From Ruminobacter sp964520475 (lineage in GTDB: Bacteria; Pseudomonadota; Gammaproteobacteria; Enterobacterales; Succinivibrionaceae), in the NCBI GenBank assembly GCA_964520475.1, contig CAZFNS010000016.1:1-35050 (forward strand): a DNA stretch of 35,050 nt, read 5' to 3'. Below the pieces are notes generated by a model that was not told the origin of the DNA, made no database searches, and saw only the letters and a program-made list of their open reading frames with translations. A program made the translations under genes and the position numbers. Shown in pieces: positions 7,778-16,607 of this stretch. Each line of letters opens with the position of its first letter. The stretch's first letter is position 1.

Positions 7778-9235
7778 ATGAAAATCAAAACTCTCGCATC
7801 TGTAATATTGCTGTCTTCCGTAATGCTTACCGGATGTTTCGACAAATCGTACGACGACGGTCTCACCGCGCTGAAGGAAGGCAGGGCGGCCGAAGCCAAG
7901 GAAATCTGGGTCAACCTCGCCCAGAACAAAGGAAGCGACGACGCGATGTACGCCCTTTACAAACTGGCCGAGACCAACCCCGACGTGATGTCCGTCGACG
8001 ACTCCCTCGAGTACCTGCGCATGGCCGCGGACGCGGGGCGCATGGACGCCGAGTACGAGTGGGGCCTGTTCCTCATCAACCAGGGCAAGTTCAACGAGGG
8101 CTACAGCTACTTCGACAAAGCGGCGGTATGGAAGGAAGAGAGGGCTCTGCGCTATCTTGACAAGTACCACGAGGTCAGGGAGTTCCAGATCGGCTCCGAG
8201 AAGGGCGATCCCGCCAGCATGTACGGCTACGCCAAGTGGCTGCTCAACCAGAAGGATCCCGCCCAGCGCGAGGAAGGCTACAACCTCGCCCGCAAGGTGG
8301 CGTTCGCCGACTACGCCCCGGGCCAGGCCCTTTACGGCACCCTCCTTTACGAGAAGGAAGACTACCAGAACGCCCTCTCCTGGTTCGAGAAGGGCATGCT
8401 GCAGGGCAATCCCGAGTGCGAGTACTACATCGGCCTGATGCGCATCGAGGGCAAGGGCATCCTGCGCAACGTCGCCCAGGGTCTCGACAACCTCAGGAAG
8501 GCCGCCTCCAACGGCAACAGCCTGGCGCAGTTCGAGCTCGGCAAGTACTACCTCTACGGCGAGCCGAACGTGGGCATCGAAAAGAACTTCCAGACGGCGT
8601 TCGACTACATCAGCAAGGCCGCCGGCTCCAACATGCTCGAGGCGCAGTACATCCTGGGAACCATGTACGACGAGGGCATCGGCGTGCCCAAGGACGGCGT
8701 CAAGGCCATCACCCTCTACAAGCTGGCCGCCGAGCACGATCACGTCCGGGCGCAGTCCAAGCTCGGCGACATCTACGTCAGGACCGGCAAGGACAAGTCC
8801 CTGCGCGAGGAAGGCATCGATTGGCTCAAGAAGGCCATCGACGAGCACGACAGCCCCGAGGCCAAGAATTACCTCGCCTACGCCTACGAGAACGGCCTCG
8901 GCGTGGAAAAGGACTATAAGAAGGCTTACCAGTGGTACAAGGAAGCCGCCGACGTCGACGTGGCCGCGGCGCAGTTCAACATCGGCGTGATGGTCGCCAA
9001 CGGGCGCGGCGAGAAGAAGGACCTGAACAAGGCTTTCTACTGGATTGAGCAGGCCGCCTACAACGACTACCCGATGGCCGTGGTCGCCATCTCCGCGATG
9101 TACCAGAACGGCACCGGCGTGGCTAAGGACGGCAAGAAGGCCCAGTTCTGGAGAACCAAGGCCGACTCGCTCGGGGTAAGCAACTACAACGAGGTTAAGG
9201 AAAAGGTCGCGAGGCTCCTGAGCGTCAGCTTCTAG
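7778..9235 (+). CDS. Sel1-repeat (TPR-like) lipoprotein
   Basis: 485 residues. The signal peptide ends in a lipobox (VMLTGC, lipidated Cys20). Phe at +2 argues for outer-membrane rather than inner-membrane retention if Lol sorting applies. The rest is a run of helical pairs of about 36 residues of the Sel1 type, for example AQYILGTMYDEGIGVPKDG and AKNYLAYAYENGLGVEKDY, with alternating A/G-x-x-x-L-G-x-x-Y positions, covering about residues 60-470. Such solenoids act as protein-protein adaptors; the partner is unknown. AGGA 8 nt before the ATG supports the start. A strong terminator follows, so it is probably a single-gene unit. Codon use matches the neighbours. Confidence 0.85.
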   Translation: MKIKTLASVILLSSVMLTGCFDKSYDDGLTALKEGRAAEAKEIWVNLAQNKGSDDAMYALYKLAETNPDVMSVDDSLEYLRMAADAGRMDAEYEWGLFLINQGKFNEGYSYFDKAAVWKEERALRYLDKYHEVREFQIGSEKGDPASMYGYAKWLLNQKDPAQREEGYNLARKVAFADYAPGQALYGTLLYEKEDYQNALSWFEKGMLQGNPECEYYIGLMRIEGKGILRNVAQGLDNLRKAASNGNSLAQFELGKYYLYGEPNVGIEKNFQTAFDYISKAAGSNMLEAQYILGTMYDEGIGVPKDGVKAITLYKLAAEHDHVRAQSKLGDIYVRTGKDKSLREEGIDWLKKAIDEHDSPEAKNYLAYAYENGLGVEKDYKKAYQWYKEAADVDVAAAQFNIGVMVANGRGEKKDLNKAFYWIEQAAYNDYPMAVVAISAMYQNGTGVAKDGKKAQFWRTKADSLGVSNYNEVKEKVARLLSVSF

Positions 9236-9253
9236 CCCGAAACCGGCCGTATC

Positions 9254-9298
9254 GCAAAGGGGCGCGGGTCCGCTGTGCGGATCCGCGCTTTTCTTTGC
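9254..9298 (+). terminator. Rho-independent terminator after the Sel1 gene
   Basis: 12-bp stem GCGCGGGTCCGC / GCGGATCCGCGC (9262-9273, 9277-9288; one G-U pair) with a TGT loop and a TTTTCTTT tail. It is nested in an outer GCAAAG/CTTTGC pairing (9254-9259, 9293-9298). It lies 18 nt after the Sel1 stop. Confidence 0.9.
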
Positions 9299-9380
9299 CC
9301 GTTCCGCGGGGCGCGGCGCGAAAATCCGAAAATTTTTCGGATCTGCGGGCCGGTCGGCAGTCGGCCGAAGGTTTAAATTA

Positions 9381-9386
9381 TATAAT
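9381..9386 (+). promoter_or_regulatory. -10 element of the DUF285 giant gene
   Basis: Perfect TATAAT inside an AT-rich patch (9371-9386), 37 nt before the ATG at 9424 and after the preceding gene's terminator. No clear -35 at 16-18 bp, so it may need an activator. Confidence 0.5.
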
Positions 9387-9423
9387 GGACGCCAATCATA
9401 TTTATACCTGAACGGGACGACCC

Positions 9424-12400
9424 ATGACCAACCCAGCCGACTTCGCCGCCGGCGGGAACTCCGCGAGCGCGGATCCCGCCAATCCGGTCCTCAACTCCCC
9501 CGCGGACATCACCGACGATCTGATCGCCCGGATCGTCGCCAACGATCTGCAATCCCTCACCATAAATTACCAGTTCAGCGGCTTCTGGCCCGTCGAANNN
9601 NNNNNNNNNNNNNNNNNNNNNNNNNNNNNNNNNNNNNNNNNNNNNNNNNNNNNNNNNNNNNNNNNNNNNNNNNNNNNNNNNNNNNNNNNNNNNNNNNCGA
9701 TCTGCAATCCCTCACCATAAATTACCAGTTCAGCGGCTTCTGGCCCGTCGAACCCCCCGCTCCCGGGGACGCCCCGGCCGCGGGTCCGGCGGCGGGTCCG
9801 GCGGGGGACGGCGCGGCCGCGGGAGCAGCGGCCGCGGGAGCAGCGGCCGCGGAGCCCGCGCCGCGGCTCGTGCCCGTCGCGACCGTCGGCCTGAGATCCG
9901 GCCACCCGGAGGAAACCTCCGCGTTCCGCCTGGAGACCAACCCCTTCTGGCGGGCCAACCTCGTAAGACCGCTCAGACGCGTCGAATTCGAGGTGATCCT
10001 GGGTCCGGCCGTGACCGCCCTGACGGCGGCGTTCGCGTTCATGGAGGAACTGGAATACGTCAATCTGCGCGACGTCTCGGGGGTCTCCGACATGGCGGGC
10101 ATGTTTTTCGGGGCGGAGTCCTACAACCCGCCCGAGGGGATCGGGGACTGGGACACGTCCCGGGTGACGAACATGAGCGGGATGTTCGCGGGGGCGTCCG
10201 CCTTCAACCGGCCGATCGGGGACTGGGACACGTCCGCGGTGACGGACATGCACTCGATGTTCGAGGACGCCTCCTCCTTCGACCAGCCGATCGGGGACTG
10301 GGACACCTCCGAAGTGACGCGCATGGACCGGATGTTCTGCGGGGCCGGGGCCTTCAACCGGGATATCGGGAACTGGGACACGTCCGCCGTGACGGACATG
10401 ACCGGGATGTTCTCGCGGGCCGTCTCCTTCAACCGGCCGATCGGGGGCTGGGACACGTCCGCCGTGACGGACATGACCGGGATGTTCGCGGGGGCCGAAT
10501 CGTTCGACCAGCCGATCGGGGACTGGGACACCTCCCGGGTGACGAGCATGCGCGCGATGTTCGAGCAGGCCGGCTCCTTCGACCGCCCGATCGGGGCGTG
10601 GGACACTTCCGCCGTGACGGACATGTGCGGCATGTTCCAGAAGGCGGTCTCGTTCGACCGGCCGATCGGGGACTGGGACACCGCGAAGGTGACGGACATG
10701 TCCAAGATGTTCTGCGGGGCCTCGTCCTTCAACCGGCCGATCGGCTCGTGGAACACGTCCGCCGTCGCCGACATGAACATGATGTTCTGCGAAGCCTGCC
10801 TGTTCGATCAGGAGATCGGGTCGTGGGACACTTCCCGCGTGAAGGACATGAGCGGGATGTTCCGGAACGCGTACTCCTTCAACCGGCCGCTCGGGGACTG
10901 GGACACCTCCGAAGTGACGAACATGTGCGCGATGTTCTTCGGGGCCCGGTCCTTCAACCAACCCGTCGGGGGCTGGGACACGTCGAACGTGACGGACATG
11001 TGCGCGATGTTCTGCGGGGCCCGCTCCTTCGACGGGCCGGTCGGGGACTGGAACACCTCGAAGGTGACGGACATGTGCGGGATGTTCGCGGGAGCCGAGT
11101 CTTTCGATCAGCCGGTCGGGGGCTGGGACACGTCGAACGTGACGGACATGAACGGGATGTTCGACGGCGCCGTCTCGTTCGACCGCCCGGTCGGGGACTG
11201 GGACACCGCGAAGGTCGCGGGCATGGGCTGGATGTTCAGGGGGGCCCTGTCCTTTAATCGGCCGACGGCCTCCTGGGACACGGAGAACGTCGAGAACATG
11301 ACGGAAATGTTCGAGGGCGCCGCGTCGTACTCGTATCCGAAGCCGCGCGACCCGCGGAACCCGGTCCTCAACTCACCTGACGATATCACGGACGCCCTGC
11401 TCGGCCGGATTTGCGCGGGCCGCCTGGACTCCCTGACCCTGAACTACGAGTTCGCGGGCCCCGGGGACGAGGGCGGGCGCTCCTCCCCGAACCCGTTCCG
11501 GCGGGCCGACCGGAAGTCTCCCCTCAGAAAGATCGCCTTCAGGGTAATCCTCACGCCCGCCGTCACGACCCTCGAGCGCGCCTTCGCGGGCATGGCGGAG
11601 CTCGAGTCCGTCAATCTGGCGGACGTCTCCGGCATCGTCTCCATGAAGGAAACGTTCCGCGGGGCCCGGGCCTTCAACCCGCCGGACGGGATCGGGGCGT
11701 GGGACACCTCCGCGGTGACCGACATGAGCGGGATGTTCGAGGGGGCTTCCTCCTTCGACGCGCCGATCGGGGAGTGGAACACCGCCGCGGTGACGGACAT
11801 GAGCCGGATGTTCGCGGGCGCCGCCGCCTTCAACCGGCCGCTCTGGAAGTGGGACACTTCCAACGTTACCGACATGAGCGGGATGTTCGCCGGCGCGGCG
11901 TCCTTCGCCCGGCCCGTCGGCCGCTGGCGCACCCGGAACCCCGCGAATATGGCGGGGATGTTCGACGGGGCCGTCTCGTACCGCTACCCGAAGCCCCTCG
12001 ACCGCCTGAACCCGGTCCTCGATTCCCCGGACGAGATCACGGACGAGCTGCTCGGCGACGTCGCCGCCAACCGGCTGCGGACCCTGACCCTGAACTACGA
12101 TTTCTCGGGTCCCCCGGCGGAGGACGCCGGCGGGCCGCGGGATCCCAACCCCTTCCGGCGGGCGAACCGCCTGAGCCCGCTCAGGCGGATCGAGTTCGCG
12201 GTGATCCTCGGGCCCGGGGCGACTTCCCTCGCGTTCGCCTTCGCGGGCCTCGGGGAACTCGAGTACGTCAATCTGCGGGACGTTTCCCGGGTGACCAGCA
12301 TGCGGGGGACGTTCAGCGGGGCCCGCTCGTTCGACCAGCCGATCGGGGACTGGGACACCTCCCGCGTCACGGACATGAGCATGATGTTCGAGGACGCCCG

Positions 12401-15074
12401 GAGCTTCGACCGGCCGCTCGAAAAATGGAACGTCTCCCGGGTGACGGACATGAGCGGGATGTTCGCGGGCGCCGAATCGTTCAACCGGCCGCTCGGGAAA
12501 TGGGACACGTCCGGCGCGCGGAACATGAGCGGGATGTTCGCGGGCGCCGTTTCCTTCGACGGGGCGGTCGGGGACTGGAACACCTCCAACGTCGAGGACA
12601 TGAGCGGGATGTTCGCGGGAGCCCGGTCTTTCAACCGGGAGATCGGGAACTGGGTCACCTCCTCGGTGCGGAGCATGAGGAACATGTTCCTGGAAGCCTT
12701 GTCCTTCAACCGCCCCGTGGGCGGCTGGGACACGGCCGAGGTGACGGACATGAGCGGGATGTTCGCGGGAGCCCTGTCCTTCGATCAGCCCCTGTGGGAC
12801 TGGGACACCGCCATAGTGACGGACATGAGCCGGATGTTCGCGGCCGCCGTCTCCTTCAACCAACCGGTGGACTCCTGGCGCACGGAATGCGTCACGGACA
12901 TGAGCGGGATGTTCGCGGGCGCCGTCTCGTTCAACCGCCCGGTCGGGGACTGGGACACCTCCGCCGTCGCGAACATGAGCCTGATGTTCGCGTTCGCCGT
13001 CTCCTTCAACCGGGACGTGGCGAGATGGAACACCTCCGCCGTGACGGACATGAGCGGGATGTTCGCGGGGGCCCGGTCCTTCGACCGGCCGGTCGGGAAC
13101 TGGGACACGTCCCGCGTCGCGAACATGAGCGGCATGTTCCGCGCCGCCGTTTCCTTCGACCGGCCGCTCGGGAGCTGGGACGTCTCCCGGGTGGAGGACA
13201 TGAGCGGGATGTTCGCGGGCGCGGTCTCCTTCGACCGCCCGATCGGGCAGTGGGACACGTCCGCCGTGAGGAACATGCGCGCCATGTTCCGGAACGCCCG
13301 GTTCTTCGACCAGCCGATCGGGGACTGGGACACGTCCCGGGTCGCGGACATGAGATCCATGTTCCTGAACGCCCGGTGCTTCAACCGCCCGATCGGGAAC
13401 TGGAAGCTGCCGGACGCGGCCGCCCGCGCCCTGATGTTCGCGGGCGCCTCCTCGTACGGCCTGCCTGGACTGAAGCCCCCCGCGGACGCGGATCCGGTCC
13501 TGAACTCGCCCGAGGACATAACGGACGAGCTGATCGGGGCGATCATAACCAACACCCTGCGCTCCCTGACGCTGAATTACCCGTTCACCCGCGCCGAAGA
13601 CGCGATGGAGGACGACGGGACCCGCCGGTACCGGAACCCCTTCTGGCGGGCGAACCTGCGGTGCCCGCTCAAGCGGATCGAGTTCGCGGTAAAACTGACG
13701 CCCGCCGTCACTTCCCTGGGCGGGGCCTTCGCGGACATGTCCGAACTGGAATACGTCAACCTGAAGGACACCTCCGGGGTCACGGACATGAGCGGAACGT
13801 TCGCGAGCGCCTCCTCCTTCAACCAGCCGCTCGGGGACTGGGACACCTCGGCCGTGACGGACATGAGCTGGATGTTCGCGGGCGCCTCCTCCTTCAACCG
13901 CCCGCTCGGGAGCTGGGACACCTCCAAAGTGGAGGACATGAGGGGAATGTTCACGTGCGCCGCGTGCTTCGACGGCGACGTCGGGGACTGGGACACCTCG
14001 GCCGTGACGAACATGCGGGAAATGTTCGCGGGCGCGCTTTCCTTCAACCGGCCGGTCGGGAACTGGGACACCTCGGCCGTGACGGACATGAGCGACATGT
14101 TCCGGGACGCCAAAGCCTTCAATCAGCCGGTCGGGGACTGGGACGTCTCCAAAGTCGAGGACATGAGCGGGATGTTCCGGGGAGCGGTGATGTTCGACCG
14201 GGAGATCGACAAGTGGGACACCTCCTCGGTCGCGTACGCGGACGACATGTTCGCGGGCACGCGTTTCGACGCAAGGCCGGAAGGGGAACTCCGGCCGGAG
14301 GAAAATCCGGTCCTGAGCTCGCCCGACGACATTACGGAGGAACTGATCGGCAGGATCATAGCCAACGATCTCCGGTCCCTGACGATCGATTACCAGTTCG
14401 CCCTGCCCGGCGACGAGGATGCGAAGAACGACGGGGAACGGCTCCGCCGGAATCCCTTCTGGCGGGCGAACCGCGAGACTCCGCTCAGAAATATCGCGTT
14501 CGAGGTCTGGCTGACCCCCGCCGTCACGTCCCTGCGCGCCGCCTTCGCCGGGATGGCCGCGCTGGAGCGCGTCAATCTGAGGGACACCTCGGGGGTGACG
14601 GACATGAGCTTCATGTTCATGAACGCGGCGTCCTTCAACCAGCCGATCGGGAACTGGGACGTCTCCCGGGTGGAGACCATGCGCGCCATGTTCCGCGGCG
14701 CCGCGTCGTTCAACCGCCTGATCGGGGACTGGGACGTCTCCCGCGTCGCCGACATGTCGCTCATGTTCGCGGGGGCCCGGTCCTTCAACCAGCCGATCGG
14801 GGACTGGGACGTCTCCCGCGTCGCCAGCATGTCTCACATGTTCGCGGAAGCCCGGTCTTTCAACAAGCCGATCGGGAACTGGGACACGTCCGCCGTGACG
14901 GACATGAGCGGGATGTTCTTTAAGGCCCGCTCCTTCAACCGGCCGATCGGCGCCTGGGACGTCTCCGCCGTGACCGACGCCAGGTGGATGTTCGCGGGAG
15001 CCTCGTCCTTCGCCCAGCCGCTCGACCGCTGGAACCTGTCCCCCGCGGCGCTCACGGAGGACATGTTCGGGTGA
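9424..15074 (+). CDS. Giant BspA-like / DUF285 repeat protein (five super-modules), interrupted by an assembly gap
   Basis: Two apparent pieces, 9424-9597 and the frame reading from 9698 to the TGA at 15074, are one gene. The 100-N gap is flanked by an identical 55-bp duplicate, and removing 155 bp puts both parts in one frame of 1,831 residues. Residues 59-96 are a Pro/Ala/Gly linker. The rest is about 50 copies of a 25-residue unit of the type IGDWDTSxVTDMSGMFAGA-xSFNRP, the DUF285/BspA-type leucine-rich-like repeat known from surface proteins of mycoplasmas and gut bacteria. The units form five super-modules of roughly 16, 4, 15, 6 and 6 full repeats. Each module is opened by a conserved header of about 95 residues (150 in the first, which carries the linker) with the core SPxDITDELIGxIIANxLR, then NPFWRAN and TPAVTSL. 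I see no signal peptide, lipobox, LPxTG or membrane anchor, so location is unclear. The function is likely binding or adhesion, by family only. Confidence 0.8.
9543..9752 (+). repeat. 55-bp direct duplicate around the gap (artefact)
   Basis: Copies at 9543-9597 and 9698-9752 are identical. The next bases after the second copy continue the reading frame of the first copy. A GC-rich stretch with a 15-bp tandem repeat (2.7 copies of GCGGCCGCGGGAGCA, from 9813) lies 60 bp downstream and may have broken the assembly. Confidence 0.9.
9598..9697. other. 100-N assembly gap, probably of zero true length
   Basis: Exactly 100 N. The 55 bases before it (9543-9597) are repeated exactly after it (9698-9752), so the two contig ends overlap rather than flank missing sequence. 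Confidence 0.9.
10140..15071 (+). repeat. In-frame 75-bp tandem repeats in five blocks
   Basis: The 25-residue unit is visible at DNA level as a 75-bp period, with near-constant segments such as GGGGACTGGGACAC and GACATGAGCGGGATGTTC. Blocks are interrupted by header segments that begin at 11358, 12009, 13491 and 14304 (the first header begins at 9481). Because the unit is a multiple of three, unequal crossing-over would keep the frame. Confidence 0.9.
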
Positions 15075-15194
15075 GCCGCCGCGCGCCCGCGTCCCGGCGG
15101 GGCGGCAGGCGTCCCGGCGGGGCGGTTCCCGGCGCGCCCGGCCCGCGCCCCGGGATCGCAAATGTGGGATCGGTATGAAAACCAATCCTTAAAA

Positions 15195-15227
15195 CGGGCC
15201 GCGGCTTGACACCGCCCGGGTTTTTTT
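15195..15227 (+). terminator. Weak terminator after the DUF285 gene
   Basis: Imperfect GC hairpin (GCGG/CCGC plus CGG/CCG with a bulge) followed by seven T (15221-15227), 120 bp after the stop. It overlaps the -35 of the next promoter, so the assignment is tentative. Confidence 0.4.
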
Positions 15228-15234
15228 CCATAGT
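15206..15234 (+). promoter_or_regulatory. Candidate sigma-70 promoter of the DjlA-like gene
   Basis: Perfect TTGACA (15206-15211), a 17-bp spacer, then CATAGT (15229-15234), a 4/6 match to TATAAT. The 306-bp gap 15075-15380 otherwise holds only a GC-rich direct repeat (15-mer at 15091 and 15111) and no ORF. Confidence 0.5.
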
Positions 15235-15380
15235 TAGGGGAGCCCGGCGCGTCCGCCCGAAGACGCGCCGCGAAGTTTATCGGGCGCCCGGACGGCCGGG
15301 CGCTTCGCCCGGGCGGCGTCCGGACCCGCCGCGCGCGGCCGGTTCCGGGTTTGGCACAGCGTGGGAGCGCGCGATCCGCA

Positions 15381-16511
15381 GTGGTCAATTACTACGACAC
15401 CATCGAATTCCTCTTGATAGCCACTATTACGTGCTCCCTGTTCATTCCGGTCGTCAGGAACGTCGTCTTCGAACTGATCGCCTCGATTGTGGGCACGATT
15501 GTCGGGTTCGTCCTCATTTTTCTGCGCGATTACGTGTTCCCGCTGTTCGGCGCCGTTTTACGGGGCATCCTGAGATTCGCCGGAGGATACGTAAAATTTT
15601 TGAGCGGGACGGCCGTCTCATCCGGCGAGTATACGGGCAAGTTCCTGAGAATTGTCCTCGGTTTTCTGGGCAACCGCCGTTCGGACGGGGACGGCTCTTC
15701 GGGCGGGGGGAGAACCGACCGGAGGTCCGCCCCGGGGGAGGAAGCCGTCTTCACGGCGGTCATGGGGCTGGCCGGCTATGCCGCCGCGGCCGCCGCGTAC
15801 GATCTGGATTCCCGCATCGGAGCGGAAGCCGCCGCCCGGGAAATCGTCCTCGCGCTTAACGGCAAAAACCCGGCCGAGTATATAAACGCGTTCGGCGCGA
15901 GCTTCAATCCGGGCTATAATCCGGACGCCGACTTTAACGTCGTCGCCGGCGCGGTCCGGGGCGAGGAAGCCCGGGCGGCCGTGATTTTCTGTCTCGCGTA
16001 CACGGTCGCGGCGGTCACGGGCGCCACCCCCGCGCAGCGGCGGCGCGTCGCGGAGATCGCCCGGCGGCTGGGCCTCGGCGAGGCCCGGATAAACGCCGTT
16101 TTCGCCGAGTTCGGCTCCGGGCGGGACGAACGCTACGAAAGAAGAGGCCGCTACGAGAGAGGCGGCCGGGACGAGCGCTACGAGCGGAACGGCCGGGATG
16201 AAAGAGGCGGTTGGGACGAACGCTACGAGCGTAACGGCCGCGACGAGCGGGGCGGCGGACGCTACGAAAGAAACGGCGGCGGATCCGGAGACGGGTTCGA
16301 TGAATACGCCGAGGCTTTGAAGTTTTTCGGCCTGAGCGAAGGCGCCGGCGAGGCGGAGATCAGGAGAGTTTACCTGGATATGATCAAACGGTACCATCCC
16401 GATCGCGCCGGCCGGCCGGGCGCTCCCGACATGTCCAGAGAAGAGATGGAAGAGATGACCCGGAAAATCAACGCCGCCTACGACGTGCTCTCCGGGAAAC
16501 GGAGCGGTTAA
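15381..16511 (+). CDS. DjlA-like membrane-anchored J-domain protein (TerB-like + C-terminal DnaJ)
   Basis: 376 residues from a GTG. Two hydrophobic segments (about 8-30 and 35-58) anchor it in the inner membrane. A helical TerB-like region follows (about 120-240, FTAVMGLAGYAAAAAAYDLD to GLGEARINAVFAEF). A low-complexity charged linker of repeated RDERYER/NGRDERGG units covers about 245-295. The C-terminal J domain (about 305-376) carries the HPD motif (339-341) that stimulates the DnaK ATPase. This order matches E. coli DjlA, a DnaK co-chaperone, but the linker differs in composition. The frame also allows a TTG start at 15351; I prefer the GTG because GGGAG lies 13 nt before it and the membrane segment follows directly. 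It has its own promoter-like element. Confidence 0.75.
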   Translation: MVNYYDTIEFLLIATITCSLFIPVVRNVVFELIASIVGTIVGFVLIFLRDYVFPLFGAVLRGILRFAGGYVKFLSGTAVSSGEYTGKFLRIVLGFLGNRRSDGDGSSGGGRTDRRSAPGEEAVFTAVMGLAGYAAAAAAYDLDSRIGAEAAAREIVLALNGKNPAEYINAFGASFNPGYNPDADFNVVAGAVRGEEARAAVIFCLAYTVAAVTGATPAQRRRVAEIARRLGLGEARINAVFAEFGSGRDERYERRGRYERGGRDERYERNGRDERGGWDERYERNGRDERGGGRYERNGGGSGDGFDEYAEALKFFGLSEGAGEAEIRRVYLDMIKRYHPDRAGRPGAPDMSREEMEEMTRKINAAYDVLSGKRSG

Positions 16512-16607
16512 ACGGAAGCGCCGGGGTTCCCGGCCCCGGAAGCCCGGGCGCGCGCGGGGAAGACGCCCCGGAAATTTACGAAGACAGCATAAGCGAGGAA
16601 AACAATC

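Noticed and set aside
6383..8848. 821-codon minus-strand open frame across nadK and the Sel1 gene
   Set aside because: It overlaps two well-supported genes in other frames and its translation has the biased composition typical of antisense shadows in GC-rich DNA.
9598..9697. Frameshift or pseudogene in the DUF285 gene
   Set aside because: The frame change is fully explained by the 100 N plus the 55-bp duplicate; collapsed sequence is in frame.
10140..15071. CRISPR-like periodicity
   Set aside because: The repeats are 75-bp, degenerate and coding, with no constant repeat plus unique spacers, and no cas genes are present.
11373..15185. Very long minus-strand open frame (1,270 codons) and a 1,170-codon plus-strand frame (11411-14923) overlapping the DUF285 gene
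   Set aside because: The repeat unit is 75 bp, a multiple of three, so a stop-free unit stays stop-free in other frames; their translations are just periodic Arg/Pro/His-rich shadows with no known motifs.
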